The translations under genes were made by a program, and so were the position numbers. A stretch of DNA of 64,000 bases from Mycobacterium branderi (GTDB lineage: Bacteria > Actinomycetota > Actinomycetes > Mycobacteriales > Mycobacteriaceae): assembly GCF_010728725.1 (NCBI RefSeq), contig NZ_AP022607.1:682001-746000 (forward strand), read 5' to 3'. Below are positions 26,090-35,070 of this stretch, one piece after another (within the stretch, counting starts at the first letter, position 1; every line of letters starts with the position of its first letter). The notes beneath the pieces were generated by a model. That model saw nothing but the letters and a program-made list of their open reading frames with translations, searched no databases and was not told where the DNA came from.

Positions 26090-27172
26090 TCACAGCCCGG
26101 CGATCAAACCAATCGTGTCGTGATCGAGCATGGCCTGGCTGACTCTGGCGGCGTTGGCCGTGTTCACCGCCTCGGCCTGATACTTCGATTCGGTGGTGAT
26201 CCAGATGAAATGGCCATAGATCAAAAAGATGCCGTACTGGCGCATCGCCTCGTCGAAGCGTGGGGCTTGCACGCCGTTCGCGCTGAGCTGATCGAGATAG
26301 TGGCCGACCAGCGCGCCCTCCCAATGGGCGCGATCGGCGACGTCGATCGCCGCCGACACGTGGTATGCCACTTCCAGCATTCCCGGCCCGCGGCTCGCCA
26401 GCGTGTCGAGGAAGCGGGGCGTCCCGTCGGCCTCGATATAGAGATTGCCCAGGTGGACGTCGCCGTGCAGGACGCATTGCGGCAGTGCTTGGCCGTATTG
26501 CGTCACCTTGGTCCAGCTGTCAATCAGCCAGTGCCGGTCGCCGAAACGCGTTGACACCGCCACTCCACGCGGCGCGCTGATGCAGCGTTCCCAGTAATCA
26601 GGTGAGCTGCATTTGTCGAAGAAGGGGCGCATGACGTCGAAGAAATCGACGAGGTCGGCCCATTTGCCGCCGGGTTTGATCTCCGTGCTGTCCCACGTCT
26701 TGGCGTGGAACTCAGCCAATACAGACAGCCGGCGGGCGACCTGCTCGTATGTTTGCGGTTTGGTCGCGTGACAGAACTGCACGCCCTTGGCGACGAGGTC
26801 TTCCATGATGATGATGCCCTGGCGGGCTTGCGCATCGTAATCGGCGAAGTAGCAGGCGGGGTGTGGCAGCGGCACCTCGGGATACACATCGCGATATCCG
26901 CGCACTTCGCGCAAGTGCATGTGGTGAAGCTCGCGCCCGTGCTCTTCGAAACCGCCCTTGACGATGACCAGTTCGGGGATTCCCGCCGCGATGGCCGCCT
27001 CATCACGGTTCAGCCGCAATCTGATCTTCGAGCATGTCGTGAAAGTGACGTCGAGGACCTCGCAATCCCGTATGGTCACCCCGGGTGCCCGCTGGCGCAA
27101 GGCCGCCGTTAGCCACTCGGCCGTCACCTCGTCGACGGTCAGCGGGAGCGGGAAATAGTCCGTCGCTGGCAT
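26090..27172 (-). CDS. APH/ecdysteroid-kinase-like protein, paralogue
   Basis: A 360-aa kinase-fold protein of the same group as its neighbour. LVIVKGGFEEHG holds the ATP-site Lys and CVLHGDVHLGNLY the Brenner motif. The metal-binding motif reads RFLDTLASRGPGML, keeping the Asp but losing the aromatic/Gln residues of the usual LDWQ, so activity may be altered. GGAAGG lies 3 nt before ATG 27172. Two kinase paralogues in a row suggest either a heteromer or stepwise divergence after duplication; both are inference. Confidence 0.8.
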   Translation of the reverse strand: MPATDYFPLPLTVDEVTAEWLTAALRQRAPGVTIRDCEVLDVTFTTCSKIRLRLNRDEAAIAAGIPELVIVKGGFEEHGRELHHMHLREVRGYRDVYPEVPLPHPACYFADYDAQARQGIIIMEDLVAKGVQFCHATKPQTYEQVARRLSVLAEFHAKTWDSTEIKPGGKWADLVDFFDVMRPFFDKCSSPDYWERCISAPRGVAVSTRFGDRHWLIDSWTKVTQYGQALPQCVLHGDVHLGNLYIEADGTPRFLDTLASRGPGMLEVAYHVSAAIDVADRAHWEGALVGHYLDQLSANGVQAPRFDEAMRQYGIFLIYGHFIWITTESKYQAEAVNTANAARVSQAMLDHDTIGLIAGL

Positions 27173-27278
27173 ATACCTTCCTATCCAATAGGCGCGCACC
27201 GAATTACGCGGATGCTGTAGCTGCAGGCCTGCTACGGCAGTGGTGTGCCCGGCTGCCTGTCGGTGCGTCGATGCAGCC

Positions 27279-28232
27279 TTAGGTTGCACCGTCATCTGCG
27301 CTGCCTTCCCGCCTGTCGACCTCGATTACCTCCGCCCGGAATTGGTCAATGGCCTCGAGGAGATGGGTCAGGCTGTCTCCAGGCATCGGCACCTGCAGCC
27401 ATGTCACTCCTATCGCCGCCAGTTTTTCCATTCGGCTCAGGTAGGTGTCTGCATTGAAGTCCGCCCGCCCGGGGGCGGAGGCGCCGTGGTTGGTGAATAC
27501 CACATCGATCTGCGACCAGTCCCGGCCGAGCACGTCACACCGGCGCCGTAAATCGTCAATGCCGGCTGCCAGGTGGTCGATCCCGTCCAGGACCGCCGTT
27601 CCGGTCATGTCGGCCAATGCCGGCTGCGCGCGGAAAGGGCACCAGCCGTCGCCGCGTACGGCCACGCGTTGTCGGGCTGAGCCGGCATTACCACCGATCC
27701 AGATCGGCGGATGCGGGCGGCTCATCGGCCGGGGATGCGCCGTGATGCCACAGGCTGTGAAATGCATTCCCTCATACGATATGTCGTCGCCGGTCCAGAT
27801 CGCCCGGATCACGTCGATGCCCTCATCCAGTAATTGGACACGCTCGTCGAAGTCCACTCCGAGAGCCGCGAACTCGCCCCTGAGGTAACCAGCGCCTACG
27901 GCCAGGGTGAACCTGCCACCGGAAAGGCGGTCCAATGTTGCGCCGGCCTTGGCGACCAGGAACGGGTTGCGGTATGGCAGCACAACGATATTCGGGATCA
28001 GGCGGAGCTTTGATGTACGCGCGGCTGCGAAACCGAGTGCAACGAACGGGTCAAGTGCGTGGTGTCCCCCCGTGTCGAGCCATTGCTGGGTGGGCGCCGG
28101 GTGATCGGTAAACCGGAATCCGCTAAACCCGGCTGATTCCGCCGCCGATGCGACAGCAGCGACCCCTTCCCCGGTGATCAGGTCCGGATGATAGGGGTGC
28201 GGGATCATCGGGTGCGTGATCGCGTAATGCAT
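27279..28232 (-). CDS. LLM-class F420-dependent oxidoreductase
   Basis: A 317-aa luciferase-like TIM barrel. Typical motifs are GFSGFRFTDHPAP near the start, GRFTLAVGAGYLRGEFAALGVDFDERV in the middle (flavin/F420-site region) and HPPIWIGGNAGSARQRVAVRGDGWCPF. In mycobacteria these proteins usually use F420H2 and reduce or dehydrogenate hydrophobic compounds. ATG 28232 follows GAGGTGA. It is divergent from the IclR regulator at 28516 and is likely under its control. Cofactor use is inferred from the family, not proven by sequence. Confidence 0.84.
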   Translation of the reverse strand: MHYAITHPMIPHPYHPDLITGEGVAAVASAAESAGFSGFRFTDHPAPTQQWLDTGGHHALDPFVALGFAAARTSKLRLIPNIVVLPYRNPFLVAKAGATLDRLSGGRFTLAVGAGYLRGEFAALGVDFDERVQLLDEGIDVIRAIWTGDDISYEGMHFTACGITAHPRPMSRPHPPIWIGGNAGSARQRVAVRGDGWCPFRAQPALADMTGTAVLDGIDHLAAGIDDLRRRCDVLGRDWSQIDVVFTNHGASAPGRADFNADTYLSRMEKLAAIGVTWLQVPMPGDSLTHLLEAIDQFRAEVIEVDRREGSADDGAT

Positions 28233-28515
28233 CGATTCACCTCGTCGGAATGATTTCGCTGACGCACTGCCACGGGCATCTCCGCTGCAGACCGCCGTCC
28301 AACATGCAGGCAACTATACGTTATGTCTACTCTATATACATTGCGTTCACTATCACGGAACAGCGCGCGCGCCCCAAGACAACTCGCTGATATCGCTACC
28401 CGCGGGGCCGCGCGAGAGACTGGATTCGTAGCGTGGTTTACAGTAAAGTGGTGTGCTAAATCCGCACTGTTGCGTGCGCTATGTATAGAGGTGTGTGAAG
28501 GGAAGCGCCGAGATC
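28233..28515. promoter_or_regulatory. Divergent promoter region, LLM oxidoreductase / IclR
   Basis: A 283-bp gap with an AT-rich block at about 28312-28342 (GTCTACTCTATATACATT), resembling in part the blocks at 857 and 9558. It probably holds both promoters and an operator for the IclR protein; the resemblance is weak and the exact sites are not resolved. Confidence 0.3.
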
Positions 28516-29181
28516 ATGAACGGTTCGCAGACGCTGGCCAGGGGTATCAATACGCTGCAGTTGGTGGCAGATGCCCCGACCGGGCTGACGGTGCAGCAGG
28601 TTGCCGACGGCGTGGGGGTGCATCGCACGATCGTCTACCGGCTGCTCGGCACGCTGGCGCAGTTTCGGTTGATTACTAAGGGCGACGATGGCCGGTACCG
28701 CCCGGCGGCGGGACTGGCGGTGTTGGGTGCGTCGTTCGACGGCAACATGCGCCAACTGTGCGTGCCCACCCTGCGGGGCCTGGCCGACGATCTGGGCACC
28801 ACGGTGTCGCTGCTGGTGGCCGAGGGCGACCAGCAGGTGGCGCTCGCGGTGATCGTGCCCACCCAGGTCGCCTACCAGCTGGCATTCCACGAGGGCAGCC
28901 GCTACCCGCTGCACCGCGGCGCGGCCGGCATCGCGCTGCTGGCGAGCATGCCGCCGCGGCCCGGGGAACGCGACCTGGTGTCGCGGGCCCGCGAGCAGGG
29001 CTGGGTCATCACCCACGGCGAGATCGAGCCGAACACCTACGGTTTGGCCGTGCCGGTTCATCGCCAACCGCCGTCGCCGCCAACGTGTATCAACCTGATC
29101 TCGCACCGCCAGGACGTCGTGCTGCGCGGCAAGGACGCAGTGATCAAGGCCGCCAAGGAATTGTCGGCAATTCTCAGCTGA
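28516..29181 (+). CDS. IclR-family transcriptional regulator
   Basis: A 221-aa protein, slightly short for IclR (about 250 aa). The N-terminal winged helix is seen in GLTVQQVADGVGVHRTIVYRLLGTLAQFRLI. The C-terminal effector domain includes YPLHRGAAGIALLASMPPR and ITHGEIEPNTYGLAVPVH. It starts at ATG 28516; a GTG at 28495 would add seven residues. It is divergent from the LLM oxidoreductase, and the downstream KstD-like gene lies 353 nt away on the same strand. It probably senses an aromatic or cyclic acid, as family members often do. Confidence 0.85.
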   Translation: MNGSQTLARGINTLQLVADAPTGLTVQQVADGVGVHRTIVYRLLGTLAQFRLITKGDDGRYRPAAGLAVLGASFDGNMRQLCVPTLRGLADDLGTTVSLLVAEGDQQVALAVIVPTQVAYQLAFHEGSRYPLHRGAAGIALLASMPPRPGERDLVSRAREQGWVITHGEIEPNTYGLAVPVHRQPPSPPTCINLISHRQDVVLRGKDAVIKAAKELSAILS

Positions 29182-29197
29182 AAGTCATCTCAGGTGA

Positions 29198-29365
29198 TTA
29201 ACGGCCAAGCGGCGAGTAGGCAAGGAGTGGAAACGCTAGGTGTTCGGTGTACCGCGGGTTGATTTGCAGGCTGTGGTGCCCTCGGCCGAGAAGCTTGTCG
29301 TACAGGTGTCGTTGAGCTTGGCGGTTCCAGTCTCCAGCGGCGCGGCGGGCATCGAAGTGGCGGCG
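29198..29365 (-). pseudogene. IS110-family transposase C-terminal remnant
   Basis: On the minus strand the translation contains HFDARRAAGDWN followed by AQRHLYDKLLGRGHHSLQ and YTEHLAFP, which matches the usual ending of IS110/IS116/IS902-type transposases (helical C-terminus, LxxxxxxxYxExxAFP). Only about 55 residues remain and no N-terminal DEDD domain is nearby. The rest of the 29182-29534 gap shows no other gene. The remnant suggests past insertion or rearrangement here. Confidence 0.55.
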
Positions 29366-29534
29366 GGTTCCTGGGGAGTGTCGCGGGGCGGCCAATGCCC
29401 ACGTTGGATCGGTTCTTTCACAAGTCGTCGAACGAAGCACTTGCCGGCCATCACCCGGCGGCAGATTCCGTACGGAACAGACCCTCGGACACTATGACCG
29501 ACATCCCATCCCTACTAAGCGATTAGGACTCTCG

Positions 29535-31133
29535 ATGCCCTTGTGGGACCACGAAGTCGATGTCGTCGTGCTCGGCAGCGGCGGCGCCGGTCTCACGGCC
29601 GCCCTGACCGCCGCCGCCAACGGCGCTTCGGTGGCGGTGTACGAGAAGGCGCCGACGGTCGGCGGCACCACCGCGGTGTCAGGCGGCGTGGTGTGGATCC
29701 CGGCCCATAACCGTTGTCCAGATGGCGAATTGACGGTTGACGACGCGTTGAGCTACCTGCGGGCACAGTCTTTCGGGTCGTTGGACGAGCCGCTGGTCGA
29801 GACGTTCGTGCGAACCGGCCCGGCGATGCTCGACTTCGTCGAGGCGCACAGCGGCCTGCGCTTCGAAATCGCGATCGGTTTCCCCGACTACAAACCGGAG
29901 CTGCCGGGCGGGCAGCCTTCCGGTGGAAGGTCATTCAGCGCCGCACCCTACGATCTGGCGCAGTTGGGCGAGTGGCGTGATCGGATCACGTCGTTTCCCG
30001 CGGACTGGTCCAACGTCGGGTTCGACGCCGAGACCCGTGCGCGGCTGCACGCGGACGTCGACGAGGGCGCCGACTTGTGCGTTGCGGGCACCGCGCTGAT
30101 CGCCGGGCTGCTCAAGGGATTGCTGGACTTGGGCGTGACGCCCTGCACCGATGCGCGCGCCGAGGAACTTCTCGTCGACGACGGACGGGTGGTTGGTGTC
30201 CGGATGACCGGGTCGACCCTTCGAGCGCGTCGCGGTGTCATCCTGGGTACCGGCGGCTTCGAGTGGAACCCTGTGTGGGTCAAGGCGTTTCTGCGCGGGC
30301 CGATGCACGGTGCGGTCTCGCCGCCGAGCAACACCGGCGACGGTCTGCGGATGGCGATGGCCCACGGCGCCGAGCTGGCCAACATGGGCGAAGCCTGGTG
30401 GGTGCCGATCGTGCAGATCCCCGGCGACACCATTGACGGGCATCAGCGCAGCCGCAGCGTGCGGCTGGAACGCACCCGTCCGCGCAGCATCATCGTCAAC
30501 CGGGCCGGCCGCCGGTTCGTCAACGAAGCCTGCGACTACAACTCGATGGCCGGCGCCTTCCACTACCTCGATCCTCGCGACGGCTACGTCAACGACCCCG
30601 CGTGGATCGTTTTCGACTCGTTGCATCTGAAACGCTACGGCTTCCTGGGCGTCGCACCCGGAGAGCCGGTTCCGGACTGGTTCAATGCCTCCGCCGATTT
30701 TGCCGAGCTGGGCACCAAGACCGGCATCGACGCCGACGGGCTGGCCCGCACCGTCGAACACTGGAACCGCAACGTCGGGGACGGATCCGATCCCGAATTC
30801 GGCCGCGGCTCAAGCGCATACGACGGCTACTGGGGCGACGAGCGCGCCACCACGCTGGCCGGAAAGACGCTGGGACCGATCGACACAGCCCCCTACTATG
30901 CGGTGCCGGTGTCGGTGGGCGCGATGGGCACCAAGGGCGGGCCGCGCACCGACCGCGACGGGCGGGTGCAGCACGTCAACGGGGCACCGATACCGGGTCT
31001 GTTCGCCGCCGGCAATGCGATGGCCGGAGTAACCGGGCGCGCCTACGGCGGTGCCGGTGGAACCATCGGCCCGGCAATGGTTTTCGGCTTCCGCGCCGGA
31101 CACTATGCGGCGACCGGCCAGTCGCTGGACTAA
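29535..31133 (+). CDS. FAD-dependent 3-ketosteroid delta1-dehydrogenase-like oxidoreductase
   Basis: A 532-aa flavoprotein of the fumarate reductase/KstD family. The N-terminal dinucleotide fold is VVVLGSGGAGLTAALTAAANG, with GGTTAVSGGVVWIPAHN as the second FAD motif. The C-terminus has GLFAAGNAMAGVTGRAYGGAGGTIGPAMVFGF, matching the Tyr/Gly substrate-hydrogen motif of KstD. It would introduce a double bond in a 3-keto ring of a steroid or similar polycyclic substrate. Clear relatives act on different steroids, so specificity is open. It is the last gene before the secretion-type operon, which is convergent with it; the 124-bp gap has no strong terminator. Confidence 0.82.
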   Translation: MPLWDHEVDVVVLGSGGAGLTAALTAAANGASVAVYEKAPTVGGTTAVSGGVVWIPAHNRCPDGELTVDDALSYLRAQSFGSLDEPLVETFVRTGPAMLDFVEAHSGLRFEIAIGFPDYKPELPGGQPSGGRSFSAAPYDLAQLGEWRDRITSFPADWSNVGFDAETRARLHADVDEGADLCVAGTALIAGLLKGLLDLGVTPCTDARAEELLVDDGRVVGVRMTGSTLRARRGVILGTGGFEWNPVWVKAFLRGPMHGAVSPPSNTGDGLRMAMAHGAELANMGEAWWVPIVQIPGDTIDGHQRSRSVRLERTRPRSIIVNRAGRRFVNEACDYNSMAGAFHYLDPRDGYVNDPAWIVFDSLHLKRYGFLGVAPGEPVPDWFNASADFAELGTKTGIDADGLARTVEHWNRNVGDGSDPEFGRGSSAYDGYWGDERATTLAGKTLGPIDTAPYYAVPVSVGAMGTKGGPRTDRDGRVQHVNGAPIPGLFAAGNAMAGVTGRAYGGAGGTIGPAMVFGFRAGHYAATGQSLD

Positions 31134-31257
31134 GTTCGCCGCCCCCATCGCTGGGTAGCCTTCCCGCGCACTCGGACAGTGAGGTCGCCAGTCTGCTCAC
31201 GAAGGCGCTTTTGACGACCACGTTTTCACACGCCGCAGACATACCGCCGTGGCCGCC

Positions 31258-33039
31258 TTACTCCGTGGTCGCCGAACCAGCGCCGCCGGTCAATGCCGAG
31301 GCCACGGCGCGGCGCATGTCGTCGGCGTTGACGATCAGTGCCGAGGGGTCGGTGGTCGCCAACTCGGCGAGTTGCTCTGGTGTGAGACGGTGGTGGCGAC
31401 GAGCCCGTTCACGTTTGCAGGCGATGACCACCTTGCGGGCGTAGCGGCCATTTCCGGCCTCATCCAGAGCGGTACCGGGCCCCAGTGGGCTGTTCCGCAG
31501 CCGGGTCGCCTCGGCATACAGCAGCGGCCAGGCCTCTTCGGCGATCGCGATCTTCTCCTTGGCCGCGATGTGTTGGGCGATCGCCACGATCTCATCGGGG
31601 GTGTAGCTGTTGAAGGTCAGCGTGAAATGGAACCGCGACGCCAGGCCGGGGTTTGCTTTCATGAAGCGGCGCATCTCTTTCGGATAGCCGGCGACGATGA
31701 CCACCAGCTGGTCACGGAAGTCTTCCATGTACTTCAGCAAGGTGTCGATGGCCTGCTTGCCGAACGAGTGGCCCTCGGTTTCGGGCACCAGCCGGTATGC
31801 CTCGTCGATGAACAACACCCCGCCGAGAGCTTCCTCGCACACCTCTTTCATGCGCTGCGCGGTCTGCGACACGTAGCCGACGACAATGTCTTCCTCGGTG
31901 ACCTCCATGACCTCCGGACGCTGAATCTTGCCCAGCCCGAACAGGATTTCGGCGACGATGCGCGCGAAGGTGGTCTTCGCGGTGCCGGGGGGTCCTTCGA
32001 GCACGATGTGGTTTTCATTGGTCGTCGACGTTTCCTGGCCCTGGGAAGCCAGCAGTTGATCGATTTGAATTTCGGTGCGCCACACCGCGATCTGCTCTTT
32101 AGGCCCATCGAGGCCGATCAACTCGTCCAGCCGGGCCTGGGCCTGGGCAAGTACTTCTTGCTGCTCGGTTGCCAGCGCCGCCGCGGCGCGCTGTTCTCTG
32201 CTGGTTTCGGTTGCAGGATCCCATTTGTCGGTCCGGGTGGCGATCGTTTCAGCGTCGGTGACGATCAGCCGGTAATGAGGGTTGTCCAATGCCTGGCGCG
32301 CAGCCTCCAGCGGTTGGCCATCCACTGTGGCGGCGTGAAACGCGGCGCGGGCGGCGTCCTCGTCGCCGAGTTCGCGCAGGCACCATCCGCGGGTGAGGGC
32401 GACGTCGGCGGCCACGTACGGGTTGTTGGTGGAGATGCGCTCGGTGAGCTGCAGCGCCGCTTGTGCCTGGCCGAGGCTGGCAGCGGCCGCCGCCGACAAC
32501 GCCGCCACCGCAGCGGTCACCTCGTCGAGGACGTAGGTGGCGTTCGCCGGTGGTGAGACGGCGGTGACTGCGCGGACGTCGGGCCAGCGGCGGGTCTGAT
32601 GGAAGAGGGCTGCCTTCATGAACTGCTGCCATTGGGCGGCCTGGGTGTCGCCGGTGATGACCGGGTCGTCGAGCGTTTCCGCGGCGGCGTCGTAGCTGCC
32701 GGTGGCGATCAGGGCACTCGCGTAGGCAAGGGCGATGGTGGGGCGTGACCACACCGGCATTGCCAGATACAGCGGCGCAGCGACCTGCCCGTGCAGGTCG
32801 CCGTCGGCCAAGCCCAGGCGGCGGGTTTCGCGATAAAGGGCGCGGGAATGCTGGTGGGCGCCGGCCAGCGTGTCCAGGTTGTGGTCTCCACAGGCGATGC
32901 GCCCCAGCCAGGCATCCGACATGGCGGGGTTGTCATTGGTGATCTGGGTGAAGGCGGCCAGCGCCCTGGCGGTATCGCCCATCTTGTAGCTGTTCATCGC
33001 GGCATCGAATGCGCGCCGCTGTTCGGTCGGCGAGGTCAT
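31258..33039 (-). CDS. eccA: EccA-type AAA+ ATPase (CbxX/CfxQ family)
   Basis: A 593-aa protein with EccA architecture: an N-terminal TPR-like helical domain (about 1-275) followed by an AAA+ domain (about 300-590). Walker A GPPGTAKTT is at 349-357, Walker B GVLFIDEA at 407-414, and the sensor/arginine region contains KEMRRFMKANPGLASRFHF. EccA proteins are cytosolic ATPases that act on ESX substrates in type VII secretion. Here it is the last gene of an operon of type IV-like envelope components, 21 nt after the polytopic membrane protein, and no ESX genes lie nearby. Length and motifs are complete. Its partner here is unknown. Confidence 0.9.
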   Translation of the reverse strand: MTSPTEQRRAFDAAMNSYKMGDTARALAAFTQITNDNPAMSDAWLGRIACGDHNLDTLAGAHQHSRALYRETRRLGLADGDLHGQVAAPLYLAMPVWSRPTIALAYASALIATGSYDAAAETLDDPVITGDTQAAQWQQFMKAALFHQTRRWPDVRAVTAVSPPANATYVLDEVTAAVAALSAAAAASLGQAQAALQLTERISTNNPYVAADVALTRGWCLRELGDEDAARAAFHAATVDGQPLEAARQALDNPHYRLIVTDAETIATRTDKWDPATETSREQRAAAALATEQQEVLAQAQARLDELIGLDGPKEQIAVWRTEIQIDQLLASQGQETSTTNENHIVLEGPPGTAKTTFARIVAEILFGLGKIQRPEVMEVTEEDIVVGYVSQTAQRMKEVCEEALGGVLFIDEAYRLVPETEGHSFGKQAIDTLLKYMEDFRDQLVVIVAGYPKEMRRFMKANPGLASRFHFTLTFNSYTPDEIVAIAQHIAAKEKIAIAEEAWPLLYAEATRLRNSPLGPGTALDEAGNGRYARKVVIACKRERARRHHRLTPEQLAELATTDPSALIVNADDMRRAVASALTGGAGSATTE

Positions 33040-33060
33040 CGCTGTTCCTGCGCTCCTGGG

Positions 33061-35070
33061 TTATGTCTCGGTGATGGGATTGACGGTAGTCGGTGGCGGC
33101 CCTGGGGGCCCATCGTCCGGCGGCGGTGGCTCGTCTTCGGGTGGTGGTTCGGGCGGCGGTGGGTCCCCGCTGTAGCCGGTCGCGGGGAGCTCGGTGATCG
33201 GCGGCACCGACGGGGTCTGACCGCCGGCGGTGCCGGCCGGCGCGTCGGCATCCACCGCCACGCCGTGATCGTCCACACCAGCCCGCGGTGAGCGGGCCGG
33301 TCCGCCCTGGCGCCGGCCTGCCTGACGACGGTGGGCCGCCGTGCTGGATTTAGGGTGCTCGCCGGGTTGCTCGTGGAGCGGGGGGACCCCGGCCGCCGGC
33401 CCGTGTGGGCCTGGGCGCTCGCCGGCAGTCCCCTGACCCTCGGCGGGTGCTTGCCTGCCCGCCGGCCGGGCGCTCGCCGCGCGGGCGGCCTCGGCGTCGA
33501 GTCTGTCGGCGGCGTCCGGTACCGGATTGAAACCGGGCCGGGGATCCCCCAGCACTTCACGGGGCTTATCCGCCGCCTGGTCGATCTGCTCCCACGGGGT
33601 CAAACCGGTGTGACGCGACCGCCGGGTCAATCCCCTGCCCGCGCTGATGGCCGCAGAGCCGGCCCATCCGGTCGCGGCGTGCATGCCCATGCCGATGGCC
33701 ACGTCGGTGGCCCGGCCGATCACCCCCCGTGTCGCCGGGTGACCGGAAAGGTCGGCTTTGATGTGGTGCAACAGGACAAACGCGGCGATCGACACCCCGC
33801 CCATCATCAGCACATGCGGAAACGGGTTGGCTCCGCCCAGTTCGGCGGGCAGCGGCTGCGACACGATCCGTTCCACCGCCAGCCCGATCACGCTGACATA
33901 GACGATGTAGACCGTTACCTCGATGCCGTGCCGGAAGAACTGCCAGACCACAGTCATCGCGCGACGCTGAGGAGCGCCGGGAATGCCGCCAAGCCACAAC
34001 GTGGGCAGCAGGATCGCCGTCGTCCAGATCGCTTTGACCGACACCTTCAGCACCGCCCAGCCCGACATCACCATGAACAAAGCCAGTAGCAGCGCTGCGG
34101 TCACGAACACCGCGCCGATCCACACGTTGGTGCCGTCCAGGTGTTCGGCATAGCTCACCGCCGCCCGATCGCCGCAAGTTGCCATGGCCCGGATCGGGCC
34201 GTCTGGTGCACCTTGACGCACAGAGCCCGACCACGCCGCCGCGCAACCGCCGACCCGGTCGACGACGTGACCAAAGTTCCATAGCTGCAACGGTTCTCGG
34301 ACGGTGTGGGTGATCAGGCTCGCCGTCAGCGTGTCGACCTGGCCCGTGAAGCCGGCACCGGTGAGCGCACCCCCCGGCCTGGCGGCCTCAGCAACGGAAA
34401 ACCCGATACGACGGCCGAACGCCAATAGCCCGTTGGGCCCGTACATTTCGCCGGCGGGATCGGCGAAGACCGCGACCGACAACGCCGGCATCGTCAACGC
34501 GACGCCGATCATCGTCCAGCCGCGACCGGCCTCGCCGCGCCTGATCGTCATCACACCGGCGAACACGCCGACCGGGATCGTCACCAGCAGCAGGCCCAGT
34601 TGGGTGGTGACCTGGATGACCGCCGCGGTGACGGCCCGGGCTATCTCACCGATCACGGTCAGCCAGTAGGTGCTGACGGTGATCTTCATCAGCCACAGTG
34701 CCAACGCGATGATGCCGATGAAAGCTCCGGCCTCGCCGGTCATGATGCTGGCCGTGGTGACGTAGCCGGCCGTCACGGTGGCGGCGTGCAGGCTCCACTG
34801 GGCCCAGCTGGCCGGATTCCAGTCCAGGTGCGGGCCCGCTTGGGTGATCTGTTCTGGTATCGAGGCGATCGCCAGGTAGTAGTCGCCGATCGGCACCCCG
34901 TAGCCGTCTTTGAGGCCAGTCCAGTTGAGCATGCCCGCGTTGGTGGAGGCGCTGGCCCGCGGCGCCGTAGCCACCGTCACCATGAACAGCCCCTGCAGCG
35001 TGGCCAGCACGAGTGCCGGGCGGCCCAGCCCCGGGTGGGCCAGATACCAGTAGTGCAGGCGGGCAGTCAT
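33061..35070 (-). CDS. Large polytopic membrane protein, VirB6/TrbL-like position
   Basis: A 669-aa membrane protein. Residues 1-40 look like a signal-anchor (ALVLATLQGLFMVTVATAPRA). Hydrophobic segments follow at about 110-135, 145-175, 185-205, 315-340, 350-370, 385-405 and 420-440, with a long loop (about 205-315) likely outside. Residues about 490-669 are a Pro/Gly/Arg-rich, low-complexity cytoplasmic tail. It overlaps the VirB4-like gene by ATGA. Size, topology and place next to the ATPase fit a VirB6/TrbL-like channel subunit of actinobacterial conjugation systems, but there is no diagnostic motif. Confidence 0.65.
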   Translation of the reverse strand: MTARLHYWYLAHPGLGRPALVLATLQGLFMVTVATAPRASASTNAGMLNWTGLKDGYGVPIGDYYLAIASIPEQITQAGPHLDWNPASWAQWSLHAATVTAGYVTTASIMTGEAGAFIGIIALALWLMKITVSTYWLTVIGEIARAVTAAVIQVTTQLGLLLVTIPVGVFAGVMTIRRGEAGRGWTMIGVALTMPALSVAVFADPAGEMYGPNGLLAFGRRIGFSVAEAARPGGALTGAGFTGQVDTLTASLITHTVREPLQLWNFGHVVDRVGGCAAAWSGSVRQGAPDGPIRAMATCGDRAAVSYAEHLDGTNVWIGAVFVTAALLLALFMVMSGWAVLKVSVKAIWTTAILLPTLWLGGIPGAPQRRAMTVVWQFFRHGIEVTVYIVYVSVIGLAVERIVSQPLPAELGGANPFPHVLMMGGVSIAAFVLLHHIKADLSGHPATRGVIGRATDVAIGMGMHAATGWAGSAAISAGRGLTRRSRHTGLTPWEQIDQAADKPREVLGDPRPGFNPVPDAADRLDAEAARAASARPAGRQAPAEGQGTAGERPGPHGPAAGVPPLHEQPGEHPKSSTAAHRRQAGRRQGGPARSPRAGVDDHGVAVDADAPAGTAGGQTPSVPPITELPATGYSGDPPPPEPPPEDEPPPPDDGPPGPPPTTVNPITET

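Noticed and set aside
24957..27172. Aminoglycoside resistance genes
   Set aside because: The kinase fold fits, but the context is catabolic and such APH-like proteins are common in lipid or steroid gene clusters; resistance is not supported.
28312..28342. Third copy of the AT-rich block seen at 857 and 9558
   Set aside because: Only the GTCTA start and general AT-richness agree; too weak to claim as the same site.
29931..30761. Minus-strand open frame inside the KstD-like gene
   Set aside because: The KstD reading frame is intact with clear FAD motifs, so this is a GC-driven shadow.
31249..32556. Plus-strand open frame of 435 codons opposite the EccA gene
   Set aside because: It lies antisense to intact Walker A/B sequence; no motif or ribosome site.
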